Under the pieces are notes generated by a model. The model was not told the origin of the DNA. It searched no databases and saw only the letters and a program-made list of their open reading frames with translations. From a bacterium (Candidatus Blackallbacteria) CG13_big_fil_rev_8_21_14_2_50_49_14 (GTDB lineage: Bacteria > Cyanobacteriota > Sericytochromatia > UBA7694), in NCBI GenBank assembly GCA_002783405.1, contig PFGG01000011.1:148747-212746 (forward strand): 64,000 bases of DNA, in the 5' to 3' direction. A program made the translations under genes and the position numbers. Positions 34,088 through 42,654 of the stretch are shown piece by piece. Each line of letters begins with the position of its first letter. The stretch's first letter is position 1.

Positions 34088-34813
34088 TTATTTTTCTGAA
34101 TCACTCTTTCCAAAGATAAAAGAATTGGCAAGATACCAGGATTCAAAGGTGCCGGCATCCGTCCACCAGCCGGAGAGTAAGTCGTGGGACAAGCATCCCA
34201 ACTTAAGATAAGCCGCATTGACTTCGCTGATTTCCAATTCATTGCGTGCCGAGGGTTTGAGTGAACGTATAAAATCAAAAACCTGGACATCATAGCCATA
34301 GACTCCTGTCACAGCGTAGTCAGAAGGCGGAGTTTCTGGTTTTTCAAGAATCGCGGTTATTTTTCCATCAGCAAAAGCAGCGACGCCATAACGGCTCGGA
34401 TCGGGCACCTGTTTGAGTAAAATCCGGGCCCCTGACTTTTGCTGACGATAGGCCTCGACAAAGGAAATCAAGGGCTGCTCAAAAATATTATCTCCCAGTA
34501 TGACCACCATCTGATCTCCGGCAACAAAATCCTCTGCCAAAGCCAAAGCCTGGGCAATGCCACCCGCCTGATCCTGAACCCGATAGGTAAAGCGCGAGGC
34601 AAAATCCTGACCACTGCCCAGAAGGCTGACCACGGCTCCCATATGTTCGAGCCCTGTGACAATCAGGATTTCATGAATTCCCGCTTCAATTAACTTGCGC
34701 AAAGGGTGAAAGATCATGGGTTCACGCCCCACAGGCAATAAATGCTTATTGGTCACTTTCGTGAGGGGATAGAGTCGGGAACCTGTCCCCCCGGCGAGCA
34801 AGATGCCTTTCAC
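34088..34813 (-). CDS. Sugar-1-phosphate nucleotidyltransferase, RmlA-like
   Basis: The 241-residue protein begins with GILLAGGTGSRLYPLT, the nucleotide-binding signature of glucose-1-phosphate thymidylyltransferases, and has ILGDNIF for the metal and PDPSRYGVAAF as in RmlA. It should make an NDP-sugar from an NTP and a sugar phosphate. It is somewhat shorter than RmlA (about 290), ending soon after the core. The start is GTG at 34813, overlapping the TGA of the FAD oxidoreductase gene (GTGA) with AGGAG upstream. No other rml gene is in the window. Confidence 0.85.
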   Translation of the reverse strand: MKGILLAGGTGSRLYPLTKVTNKHLLPVGREPMIFHPLRKLIEAGIHEILIVTGLEHMGAVVSLLGSGQDFASRFTYRVQDQAGGIAQALALAEDFVAGDQMVVILGDNIFEQPLISFVEAYRQQKSGARILLKQVPDPSRYGVAAFADGKITAILEKPETPPSDYAVTGVYGYDVQVFDFIRSLKPSARNELEISEVNAAYLKLGCLSHDLLSGWWTDAGTFESWYLANSFIFGKSDSEK

Positions 34814-36102
34814 TGCTTGAGATGCTCCTGGATCTGATGCAGATGATCTTCCCATTGGACATATTCAAGCGGTGTTTCAGGATAGGCTTTGAAATGATTG
34901 AATAAATCATGGGCCCAATGCAGTTTATTGTTAAAGCGCAACAAAAGCCCTGGATTGGCGGCTCCCCGCAGCCCTTTCTGAAGTTTCTGCATGGGGCTGA
35001 AATCTAAGAGTTTCCCCCCCAGAGAAGAGCGAATATCATCCGCCGTAACAATATCTTTTTCAAAGGCAAATTCCATATTAGCGGAAGTTTCATTCATCAA
35101 AATCATGCGCATGGCATCCTGGTAGGCCAATTGTGCGCCCACTTCGCGCTGGTAACGCAGATTGTACTCCCAGAGGCGATCTTGACTGTAACGCTTTTCA
35201 CTCAAAACCTCATGGGCCACATCGGCTAAAATACGCGCTCCCTTCAAGCCTGCAGAAATCCCACCGCCGCGCACTGAATTGATCATAAAAGCAGCGTCTC
35301 CCACGGCGGCAAAACCAGGCGCCACCATATTGGTGAGCGGATAGCGCACGGGCACACGGCCCATCGCTTCTGCAGTGACCTCGCCAATTTTCCAGTCAAA
35401 GGTTTGAATCGCGTGGTTCAGACGGGCTTCAGCCTCTTCTTTTTCAAGCCAATAGGAAAGCCCCAAGCCGATATCATTGGGTGAGCGCCAGACATAGCCC
35501 CCTTCAACAGCAAAGTAAATATGCAATTCATTGGCAGGCAAACCTGTTTCACAGAGCCGACGATAAGCCAAACCATAATCTGTTTCAAGCGTTAAAGGGT
35601 GATGTGAAAGTGCAAGTCCACCAGCCTTCAGTTGCAAACCCAAAACCTGGGCTGTACCCGATGCATCGATCACCAGGGGAGCATGGAAACGCTGGCCGTC
35701 CTCCGTTTGCACCCCGACGACTGCGCCATTTTCAATCAAAGGCGCTTTGACCTTGGCCTGTACAAATTTCAAAGCGTGTTCTTTGCCTTGGGCCAAGAGG
35801 CGCTGCAAAAGCAGATACCCATTCACCAAGAGCGAAGAAAAATCAATCGGTTTCTTGATCCGGCCTGAAGGAGAATAGGCATAAAACTGATCCAGCAGGT
35901 GCAAAAGTTCATCCCCTTGGGGCCGCGCAATGCCTGTTTTAGAAAAAGTATCGACATCGAGCATGATGCTGGTATAGGGTTTTCCCAATTCAGATTCCGG
36001 ACGGGAATCCAACAAGAGCACATTCCAGCCTGAACGGGCCAGTTCAGCGGCACAGAAAACGCCACTGAAACCCGCGCCGGTGATAATTAAATCAACCTTC
36101 AT
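34810..36102 (-). CDS. FAD-dependent oxidoreductase, geranylgeranyl-reductase-like
   Basis: The 430-residue protein has an N-terminal dinucleotide-binding motif (ITGAGFSGVFCAAELARSG), a mid-chain DASG and the second FAD motif FAAVGDAAFMINSVRGGGISAGLKGA. This arrangement is that of the geranylgeranyl reductase / aromatic hydroxylase class, which reduces prenyl chains or hydroxylates aromatics. It overlaps the M16 peptidase gene (start 11 bp inside its 3' end) and the nucleotidyltransferase gene, so all three are co-translated. An ATG at 36102 is preferred over a TTG at 36111 because of spacing to AAAGGAA. The substrate is unknown. Confidence 0.8.
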   Translation of the reverse strand: MKVDLIITGAGFSGVFCAAELARSGWNVLLLDSRPESELGKPYTSIMLDVDTFSKTGIARPQGDELLHLLDQFYAYSPSGRIKKPIDFSSLLVNGYLLLQRLLAQGKEHALKFVQAKVKAPLIENGAVVGVQTEDGQRFHAPLVIDASGTAQVLGLQLKAGGLALSHHPLTLETDYGLAYRRLCETGLPANELHIYFAVEGGYVWRSPNDIGLGLSYWLEKEEAEARLNHAIQTFDWKIGEVTAEAMGRVPVRYPLTNMVAPGFAAVGDAAFMINSVRGGGISAGLKGARILADVAHEVLSEKRYSQDRLWEYNLRYQREVGAQLAYQDAMRMILMNETSANMEFAFEKDIVTADDIRSSLGGKLLDFSPMQKLQKGLRGAANPGLLLRFNNKLHWAHDLFNHFKAYPETPLEYVQWEDHLHQIQEHLKQ

Positions 36103-38797
36103 GGTTTTCAAATTCCTTTATCCAAGATTTTAATCGGGCATCGGCACCGGCCACGACCAGGGTCATCGCTTCTGGGTGTAAATGCCTGCAGGCAGCCGAT
36201 TGTACAGCTTCGGGCGTAAGCGCTTCCAAGTGCTGCCAATGCTGCTGAAGATGATTTTCTGGCCACTGGTAGATCTCACGCTGCAAAAGAAAGCCTACTC
36301 TTTGATCATTGGTTTCAAAGCGAAAGGGCAAACGCCCGCTGAGATAGGTTCTGGCCTGATCCAATTCATGCTGGGTAATTCCAGCCTGTTGCAGCTTATC
36401 AATTTCTTCAAACATGGCACGAATCCCAGGTTTCACGCCTTCAGAACGTGTTTCCATCCAGGCCATAAACACACCTGGGTAAAGGCCCGCACTGCCCGTG
36501 ATAGAGGAGCCCGTACTGTAGGCCAATCCTTCCTGCTCACGCAAACGGGCAGGCAAACGGGAGGTAAAACCAGGGCCTGCGCCTAAAACCAAATCCAGTA
36601 CCTGGAGTGCTGCATAATCAGGGTGGGTGCGCGCAATTCCCAAATGTCCCAAATAAACCTGACATTGTTCTTTGCCCTTGAGCTTGATCTGGCGCACTTT
36701 GCGCTCAGTTTGTAAGCGGGGCAGGGTCGGCACAACAAAGTTGCCACTCGCCATTTGCCAATCAGACCAGATACTTTCAAGACTGGCCAAGGCTTGGGTC
36801 GCAGAAACCGCACCCGAAAGCGCCAAAGTAGCTCCCTGAGAACCATACCAGTTGCGGTAAAACGCCTGAAGATCGTTTAACCCCAAAGGAGAGACCGTTT
36901 CACTTAAACCCGTTTCCGGCCAGGCCGCAGGGAAAGCGCCATAGACCTGTCGGTAAAATTCGCGACTGGCACGGTAAGAGGCCTGCTCTTCATAGGCTTC
37001 GAGATCTGTTAAAATCAGGCGCTTTTCACGTTCCAGCTCAATCTGAGCGAAGGCTGGAGAGGTCATAATTTCATGCAAAAGCAACAAGGCCGGTTCGAGA
37101 TACTCCGCCAGGATTTCAAGCCCCAGAAAAGTGCCACTGAGGCCTGTCACAATACTCAAGCTTCCTCCCATCGATTCCAAATAGCGATGCAAAGCCAAAC
37201 CCGGCCTTTGCAAAGTGCCTTTGATTAAAACGGCAGCGGTTAAATTGGCAAGACCCTGTTGCCCCAAGGGGTCGTGCAAACTGCCGGAAGGAATAAAAAT
37301 TTCAAGCGAGAGCGTGGGAATGCGGCGGTTTTCGTGAACCAGCAAGGTCATGCCATTTGGCAAGACACGCTTTTCAGCCTCTAAAACCGGGAACCACAAA
37401 TGCGGTTTGGGCAATTCATGCTGCGTAAAGGACTGAATCCGTGAGGCCTGGGGACGGGTATGCAAGCGTTCAGAAATACCCCCTGAGCCAGAATAGGCCC
37501 CCTCAGGGGATTCTTCCAACGCTGCCTCAGGATCTTCAGGCAAAAGCCAGCCAACAGTACGCTTTTCGGGTGCCAAAAGTTCTTTGGCAACGCGGGTAAT
37601 ATCCTGGAATTGAACCGCCTGTATGCGCTCAACATAGTCCAGCATAAAGCGCCAATCCGCCAAAGAATCCAGCTCCCCCAAAAGTTCAGCCTGATCTTCA
37701 GTGGTTTCCTGGCTCAAATGAAAATCGGTGAGAATTTGATTGCGCGCCTTGAGCAAGTGAGCGGGGTCCCAGTCCCCTGCCTGGATTTTAGCCAAAACCT
37801 CCCAAAGTGCGGCTTCTGTAGCCTCAAGCGGTACAGCACTGAGACCATCGACCAAGATCCAAAAAAGATAGGGTTGGGCAGTTTCAAAACCAGAGGCATC
37901 GACATCGCTGGCAACTTGGCGGTCTTCCACCAATTCCTGATACAGAAGGGAGCTCATGCCCTCAGCCAGAATATATTGTAAAAGGGTTAAAGGATAATAA
38001 TCGGGGTGGGTCAGCCCCGGGGCTGGCCACGCCACTGCCAAACGGGGGAGCGTTACTTCAGCTTTTCTCAGCAGGATGCGTTTTTCAGCTTGGGGCTGGG
38101 GCTCTTGGATTCGCATACGCAAGGGCAAAGTACCCGCTTTTAAAGGTTCAAAATAATGACGTACCCGTTCAAGCGCCACTTCAGGCTGAATATCCCCAAC
38201 AATCACCAAGGTCGCATTGTTCGGAGTGTACCAATCCTGGTAATAGCGGCGTAAATCCTCAGAGCGCATTTCACGGATATCCTGCTCACTGCCCAAGACC
38301 GGGTATCGGTAGGGATGCTGGCTCAAAGCGGCTGCTGTGACAGCCTCCCACAGGTTTTCCTCAGCATCGTCTTGAGAGGTTCGCCATTCTTCAAGAATCA
38401 CCTGACGCTCGGCTTCAATTTCTTCGGATTCCAAAAGGCAATTGCGCATGCGATCCGCTTCTATTTCAAGCGCAATTTCCCAGCGATCGGAGGCAAAATT
38501 AAAATAATAGGCTGTATTGTCGAGCCAGGTATAGGCATTGTTTTCACCACCGCCAGAAAGAGTGCGGCGATCAATCTCTCCCCGTGGAAAAGCAAGGGTG
38601 CCCTTAAACAACATATGTTCAAGGAAATGGGAAATGCCTCCCGAATAACTTGTTTCATTGCCCGAACCGGTATGGTACCAGAGCATGACAGTCACCACAG
38701 GCAAAGCAGAGTCCTGTTTGATGAGAACCCGCAAACCATTGGGGAGAATCGTTTCCTGCACTGCCGTTGAAGAAGCTAAATTTGACTGTTCTGACAT
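36092..38797 (-). CDS. M16-family zinc peptidase, double-domain
   Basis: The 901-residue protein is two M16 halves in one chain. The first has the inverted zinc motif HFLEH (His57, Glu60, His61) and a downstream glutamate in ERQVILEE. The second (from about 490) has the same fold phrases (LHRYLESMGGSLSIV) but no HxxEH, as expected for the inactive partner half. Such enzymes, related to pitrilysin and to PqqF/mitochondrial processing peptidases, degrade peptides inside a closed chamber. No signal peptide is seen from the ATG at 38797, so it may be cytoplasmic. TATACT lies only about 9 bp before that ATG on the minus strand, which would give a very short leader. Confidence 0.88.
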   Translation of the reverse strand: MSEQSNLASSTAVQETILPNGLRVLIKQDSALPVVTVMLWYHTGSGNETSYSGGISHFLEHMLFKGTLAFPRGEIDRRTLSGGGENNAYTWLDNTAYYFNFASDRWEIALEIEADRMRNCLLESEEIEAERQVILEEWRTSQDDAEENLWEAVTAAALSQHPYRYPVLGSEQDIREMRSEDLRRYYQDWYTPNNATLVIVGDIQPEVALERVRHYFEPLKAGTLPLRMRIQEPQPQAEKRILLRKAEVTLPRLAVAWPAPGLTHPDYYPLTLLQYILAEGMSSLLYQELVEDRQVASDVDASGFETAQPYLFWILVDGLSAVPLEATEAALWEVLAKIQAGDWDPAHLLKARNQILTDFHLSQETTEDQAELLGELDSLADWRFMLDYVERIQAVQFQDITRVAKELLAPEKRTVGWLLPEDPEAALEESPEGAYSGSGGISERLHTRPQASRIQSFTQHELPKPHLWFPVLEAEKRVLPNGMTLLVHENRRIPTLSLEIFIPSGSLHDPLGQQGLANLTAAVLIKGTLQRPGLALHRYLESMGGSLSIVTGLSGTFLGLEILAEYLEPALLLLHEIMTSPAFAQIELEREKRLILTDLEAYEEQASYRASREFYRQVYGAFPAAWPETGLSETVSPLGLNDLQAFYRNWYGSQGATLALSGAVSATQALASLESIWSDWQMASGNFVVPTLPRLQTERKVRQIKLKGKEQCQVYLGHLGIARTHPDYAALQVLDLVLGAGPGFTSRLPARLREQEGLAYSTGSSITGSAGLYPGVFMAWMETRSEGVKPGIRAMFEEIDKLQQAGITQHELDQARTYLSGRLPFRFETNDQRVGFLLQREIYQWPENHLQQHWQHLEALTPEAVQSAACRHLHPEAMTLVVAGADARLKSWIKEFENHEG

Positions 38798-38812
38798 AAA
38801 GCACAGTATACC

Positions 38813-38951
38813 TTGAGAAAGCACTTTCAGCCTGTGATAAGACCCGTCTGTAAGTTGCTTGTAAGCAAAGCCCCCTAAACTTATCAAATAGGTTAATCAG
38901 AAAAGGTCCGCGAGCACTTTTTGGAGCCGGCAAATTGCCGGCTTTTTTCTT
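38813..38951 (+). ncRNA. Candidate small structured RNA (about 100 nt) with promoter and terminator
   Basis: On the plus strand TTGAGA (38813-38818), a 17-bp spacer and an extended -10 TGTGATAAG (38833-38841) suggest a start near 38848. The region then contains short stems (TTGCTT/AAGCAA at about 38854-38867, and CCTA/TAGG) and ends in the strong terminator at 38928-38951. There is no plus-strand gene upstream that needs this terminator. The RNA could be a free small RNA or a regulated leader, since a lipoprotein gene starts 69 bp further on. No Rfam class is recognised with confidence. Confidence 0.5.
38928..38951 (+). terminator. Intrinsic terminator ending the candidate small RNA
   Basis: AGCCGGC, a 5-base loop (AAATT) and GCCGGCT are followed by TTTTTT on the plus strand. 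The minus strand lacks a T-run, so it acts rightward only. Confidence 0.88.
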
Positions 38952-39020
38952 GTTTGCCCCCAATAGATGCTATTCTGTTTAGGTTGACAAAAGTCAAAAA
39001 TAATCAAGAAAGAAATTCAA

Positions 39021-39428
39021 ATGAGCAAAAGAATTTATACACTCTCTCTTCTTCTTGGCATCTTCAGTTTATGCGCCTGTAGTCCCCCCACCAACAGTGC
39101 CGCCCCAAGTGCCTCCCCACAATCTTCTGCAAGCCCCTCACCGGCAGCAAGCGCATCTCCGACAGCAAATGCCTCAGCAAACCCCACCACAGCTCCCGTC
39201 GTGACCACAGGCAAAGCCACACTCGAGGGAATGAAAGCTGCTTCAGCCTGTTTAAAAGCCAGCGGCGCAACAGGGGCCTCCCTGGCATCCGGTATCGATG
39301 CGCGCATTGCGATTGCTGAACAAATGATTAAAAACGGCACGCCTGAATTTGCCCAAGGCCAATTGGATCTGGCCTATAGCATGGGCAATGATTTAGAAAA
39401 GCAATATGGCTTAGACTGCATCAAATAA
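39021..39428 (+). CDS. Small lipoprotein with Ser/Ala/Pro-rich linker
   Basis: The 135-residue product has a lipoprotein signal with lipobox LCAC (Cys20), then a 40-residue Ala/Ser/Pro/Thr tether and a small C-terminal domain (about 65-135) with two cysteines (ACLKASG and LDCIK) that could form a disulfide. It is probably anchored in the outer membrane. TTGACA occurs at 38982-38987 in front of the gene, but no matching -10 is obvious. It converges with the next gene, the stops one base apart. Function unknown. Confidence 0.65.
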   Translation: MSKRIYTLSLLLGIFSLCACSPPTNSAAPSASPQSSASPSPAASASPTANASANPTTAPVVTTGKATLEGMKAASACLKASGATGASLASGIDARIAIAEQMIKNGTPEFAQGQLDLAYSMGNDLEKQYGLDCIK

Positions 39429-39429
39429 T

Positions 39430-39873
39430 TTAAGCGGGCTTGCTGCGAACCACCGTCCAGGCCAGCCCGCCAAAAAGTGTAAAGGCCGCCAGGAGAAAAA
39501 TCAGAATGCCCAGGAGGGGGAATTGACCATAGCGCACAGAAAGCTGTTTGGTAATGGTTAAATCCTTCTCTTTGCTGCCTGGAATCGTGGCCTTTAAAAT
39601 GGTCACCCCGGCATCGGCAGGGGTCCAGGTCAGATAGCCATTTGGGTCGGGGTGCCCCAGCTCCTGGGTATGCGAAACCATACTGTTTGGACGGTAGGTG
39701 ACTGAAAATTGAAACTCTTCCAAACGCTGCCAGGTGGCATGGCTGACAAATATTTGAACAGGCTGCCCTTTCATCGGGAATTCTGTTTCAACGCCAATAC
39801 CGGGTTTTTCTGGGGTGGCCCAAGCCATCAGCGGCAATAAACAAAAGAGCAAAAAGAGGAATATACGTTTCAT
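39430..39873 (-). CDS. Secreted or membrane-anchored small protein paired with the NSS transporter
   Basis: The 147-residue protein has a signal peptide (FLFLLFCLLPLMAWA), a beta-rich extracytoplasmic domain of about 90 residues (GQPVQIFVSHATWQR, GYLTWTPADAGVTILKA, like an immunoglobulin-type fold) and a C-terminal transmembrane helix (FPLLGILIFLLAAFTLFGGLAW) with a short basic tail. Its ATG overlaps the stop of the upstream NSS transporter gene by 4 bp, so the two are co-translated and may interact. It resembles no accessory protein I can name. Confidence 0.6.
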   Translation of the reverse strand: MKRIFLFLLFCLLPLMAWATPEKPGIGVETEFPMKGQPVQIFVSHATWQRLEEFQFSVTYRPNSMVSHTQELGHPDPNGYLTWTPADAGVTILKATIPGSKEKDLTITKQLSVRYGQFPLLGILIFLLAAFTLFGGLAWTVVRSKPA

Positions 39874-41426
39874 TGGGCAAGCTCCTCCTCATGGCTGTGG
39901 GGGTGGTGATAATCGCGTGCAAAGGTCAAAAGCAAAGCCAAAAGAATGCCTCCCAAGGCAAAGACAGCGAAACAGACCCAGGGCAACCAGGGTTGCAACC
40001 CCACAATTGTGAAGTCATGCCCGTAAATGCCCTTCAGTTCCTGCCAGGCCGAACTGCCAATGATAAAGAGCAGTACAGCGGGAATCACCCACTTAATCAA
40101 GATATCAAAGAAAGGGGGCAAAGGAATTTTTGCGTGCTGGTTGATATGGGCACGTAATTTATCAGCCCCGAAAAACCAGCCCACCAGAATACACTCCATC
40201 AGCCCGCCAATCAACAGCCCATAACCAAAAGCCCAGTGATCAACCAGGTCAATCAGGGTAAGACCCAGGGTTCCATTGCTCGCCAGACCGGGATCTACCA
40301 CCAGGGGCAGGGCAAAGGCCACACTGCCGAGGCAGCCCGCTGTCGCAAAAACACCCACCAAAGCGCGGCGGCTGGATTCAAACTTATCGATCAAAGCAGA
40401 GGCCAAGCCTTCTACCAAAGAAACACTCGAAGTAATCCCAGCCAAAAGCAGCAGCACAAAAAACAGCACGCCAAAGGCCTGTACCATCAGACTGCCACCC
40501 GGCATGCGGGCGATGCCTTCGGGAATCACAAAAAACGTCATGCTCAGGGTGCTGGCTTTCGGTACAATCGAAAAACTGAAAAGCATGGTAAAGATGGCAA
40601 TCCCCGCTATAAACTCAAAGCCACAGTTCATAAAGCTGATAATCAAGGGGTTGGAAACCTGATCGGCATCCTTGGGCAAATAACTGGCATAGGCGGTCAT
40701 AATACCAAAACCCAGTGAAAGCGTAAAAAAGATCTGGCTGAAGGCCCCTTTCCAGACTTCAATATTGCTCATGACTTCAAAATTAGGCGTAAACAGAAGA
40801 TAGAGACCTTCCAAACCATTGGGAAGGGTAATGCCACGCAGAATCAAAAGCCCCATAAACACCCACATCAAAGGTAAAAAGATCTTATTGACCCATTCAA
40901 TGGTTTGCACCCCGCGAGAAATCACAAAGAGATTGGCCGCCCAGATAATCACCACAAACAAGACGGTTGACCACTGCGAGATCATTTCAAAGAAATAGCC
41001 CGTAGGATTGGGCAAGGTTCCGATCTCTTTGAAGGCCGTTAAATGCTGCTCAGGTTGCCAAAGAGGCCCCAAGGCCCCCAACAGCATGCCCAAACACCAG
41101 GCCAGAATCGTAATATAGTACATCGTAATCAAGGTCGCACTGAGCAGGGAAAACCAGCCCCAGAACTCGCCAAACCGCCCGGCTATCCGATGCAGCGAAG
41201 GGGGAAATGCCCGACGGGTCATACTGCCCAGGCCCAGCTCCAAAACCATCACGGGAATGCCAACGCAAAAAAGCGCAATCAAATAGGGCAGATAAAATGC
41301 GCCAGCCCCATATTTATAGGCATTGGCGCCAAAAAAAACAATATTGCCCAGACCAATAGCGGATCCGGCTGCAGCCATGATAAACCCCAAGCGGGATTGC
41401 CACTGTCCACGTTCTGTTGCTGCCAT
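39870..41426 (-). CDS. Sodium-dependent transporter, NSS (SNF) family
   Basis: The 518-residue protein with about 12 transmembrane helices begins MAATERGQWQSRLGFIMAAAG and continues SAIGLGNI, the signature of helix 1 in LeuT-type neurotransmitter:sodium symporters. It should import an amino acid or related solute with sodium. Where most bacterial members read GLGNIWRFP, this one reads GLGNIVFFG, so the substrate or gating site may differ. The ATG at 41426 follows GAGGT; the upstream open frame to 41471 is leader. It is translationally coupled to the small membrane-anchored protein at 39430. Confidence 0.85.
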   Translation of the reverse strand: MAATERGQWQSRLGFIMAAAGSAIGLGNIVFFGANAYKYGAGAFYLPYLIALFCVGIPVMVLELGLGSMTRRAFPPSLHRIAGRFGEFWGWFSLLSATLITMYYITILAWCLGMLLGALGPLWQPEQHLTAFKEIGTLPNPTGYFFEMISQWSTVLFVVIIWAANLFVISRGVQTIEWVNKIFLPLMWVFMGLLILRGITLPNGLEGLYLLFTPNFEVMSNIEVWKGAFSQIFFTLSLGFGIMTAYASYLPKDADQVSNPLIISFMNCGFEFIAGIAIFTMLFSFSIVPKASTLSMTFFVIPEGIARMPGGSLMVQAFGVLFFVLLLLAGITSSVSLVEGLASALIDKFESSRRALVGVFATAGCLGSVAFALPLVVDPGLASNGTLGLTLIDLVDHWAFGYGLLIGGLMECILVGWFFGADKLRAHINQHAKIPLPPFFDILIKWVIPAVLLFIIGSSAWQELKGIYGHDFTIVGLQPWLPWVCFAVFALGGILLALLLTFARDYHHPHSHEEELAQ

Positions 41427-41513
41427 GCAATACCTCATCCTCATGCTTTTCAGAAACGTATTGTACCGCAAGGTCGACCCAGCCCCAAAACCTCATCACT
41501 CCCAGTCTTTGAT

Positions 41514-41535
41514 ATGCTCTGGTACAATAGAGCAT
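41514..41535 (+). promoter_or_regulatory. Inverted repeat over a -10 element ahead of the sigma factor gene
   Basis: ATGCTCT and AGAGCAT form 7-bp arms around an 8-bp spacer that contains TACAAT (41523-41528), a good -10 hexamer about 100 bp before the sigma gene. A dimeric repressor could block this promoter. The -35 is not clear. Confidence 0.45.
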
Positions 41536-41626
41536 CTGCCTTCTCTGAGCAGTCTCCTCAAACCCTGAGTGTTTCAGGATCTGAGGGGGAATGTTTCCCA
41601 AAGCTGCAGGTTGATCCGAAATAGGT

Positions 41627-42364
41627 ATGTCAGAAAACGCAAAATCCCAAGCCACGGGAACGCCCACCACTCCGGATGAGGCCGTCTCCAGTTATGGCTA
41701 TCTGGTGCAACGTATCGCCCACAGTCTGGCACGTCGCACCCATGATCCTGTTGAAGATCTAATTCAGGTGGGCATGATCGGCTTGCTTGAAGCCCATAAG
41801 CGTTATGATCCAACACAGCCCGCTTCCTACAAAACCTATGCCACCCACTTTATTACTGGGCATATTCGCCATTATTTGCGCGATCGGCAACAACTGCTCA
41901 AGGGCCCCAGGGCGCTTCAGGAACTGGCCTATCGGCTCAGCAATATTGAAAAACAATTGCAACAGGAACTCAACCGTGAACCCTCCCTGCTCGAAATCGC
42001 AGAACGTCTGGATGTACCGATTGAAAGTGCAGAAGAAGCCCGCACCTTTGAAAGACGCTCACGCATGGTCTGGCTGGATCAGGAAAGCCAGGATGAAAAC
42101 CAAGAGAGACGCTCGCTCCTGGACTCTCTTAGCAGTGATGATGGCAGCCAGCAAAGCAAAATGGACACCCGCTTGTATATTCTTGAAGGCATCAGTCAAC
42201 TTGAAGAATTGGATCAGCAGTTGCTCAGATTGCGCTATTTTGAAGACTTAACCCAAGCCATCATTGCCGAACAAATGGACATGTCTCAGATGGAAGTCTG
42301 CCGCAAACTCAAACAAGCAGAAAAAAGGTTGCGTAAAATCCTCTATGAATTTATAGAAGATTGA
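41627..42364 (+). CDS. RNA polymerase sigma factor, sigma-70 family (SigB/SigF-like)
   Basis: The 245-residue protein has regions 2 (DPVEDLIQVGMIGLLEAHKRYDP and YATHFITGHIRHYLRD), 3 (about 85-140, REPSLLEIAERLDV) and 4 (QLLRLRYFEDLTQAIIAEQMDMSQMEVCRKLKQAEKRLR), but no region 1, so it is an alternative factor of the stress/flagellar/sporulation group. No anti-sigma or anti-anti-sigma gene is adjacent. An inverted repeat covers a likely -10 upstream, so it may be transcriptionally repressed. It converges with yggT. Confidence 0.9.
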   Translation: MSENAKSQATGTPTTPDEAVSSYGYLVQRIAHSLARRTHDPVEDLIQVGMIGLLEAHKRYDPTQPASYKTYATHFITGHIRHYLRDRQQLLKGPRALQELAYRLSNIEKQLQQELNREPSLLEIAERLDVPIESAEEARTFERRSRMVWLDQESQDENQERRSLLDSLSSDDGSQQSKMDTRLYILEGISQLEELDQQLLRLRYFEDLTQAIIAEQMDMSQMEVCRKLKQAEKRLRKILYEFIED

Positions 42365-42384
42365 GTGGATAGAAGATGGGGTGT

Positions 42385-42654
42385 TTAAGCCAGATTGCTA
42401 ATCAGGTTAACTACCAACCTGAAAATAATATCCATAAACAGCATCAATAAAAGCGGTGAGAAATCAATGCCAATTCGAGTAGAGGGCAAAATCGAACGGA
42501 AAGGTGCAAGCAGAGGCTCTGTCACCCCATACACAAAACGAATGATCGGATGGCGAAGATCCACCTGAGGTAGAAAAGAGATGACCATACGGGCCACAAT
42601 TAACAGAAAGACTAAGCCTCTGATACCATCCAGAATTTGCAAAATCACAATCAT
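42385..42654 (-). CDS. yggT: YggT-family membrane protein
   Basis: The 89-residue protein has two transmembrane helices (about 8-28 and 66-86) around the conserved loop GVTEPLLAPFRSILPS and IDFSPLL. In many bacteria and in cyanobacteria the family is encoded beside sepF and proC and is linked to cell-division-site or membrane organisation; relatives in chloroplasts assist cytochrome b6 heme attachment. Its start overlaps the proC stop by 4 bp. Confidence 0.9.
   Translation of the reverse strand: MIVILQILDGIRGLVFLLIVARMVISFLPQVDLRHPIIRFVYGVTEPLLAPFRSILPSTRIGIDFSPLLLMLFMDIIFRLVVNLISNLA

Noticed and set aside
38848..38930. GCAAAGCC followed by CCTAAAC in the candidate small RNA, recalling the core of the GEMM-I (cyclic di-GMP) riboswitch
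   Set aside because: The other conserved half (the CACGCACAG-type strand and its tetraloop helix) is not visible, so the class cannot be called without a covariance search.
39873..41624. Several plus-strand open frames opposite the NSS transporter
   Set aside because: They are antisense shadows rich in Gln, His, Pro and Lys, with no ribosome site or family resemblance.
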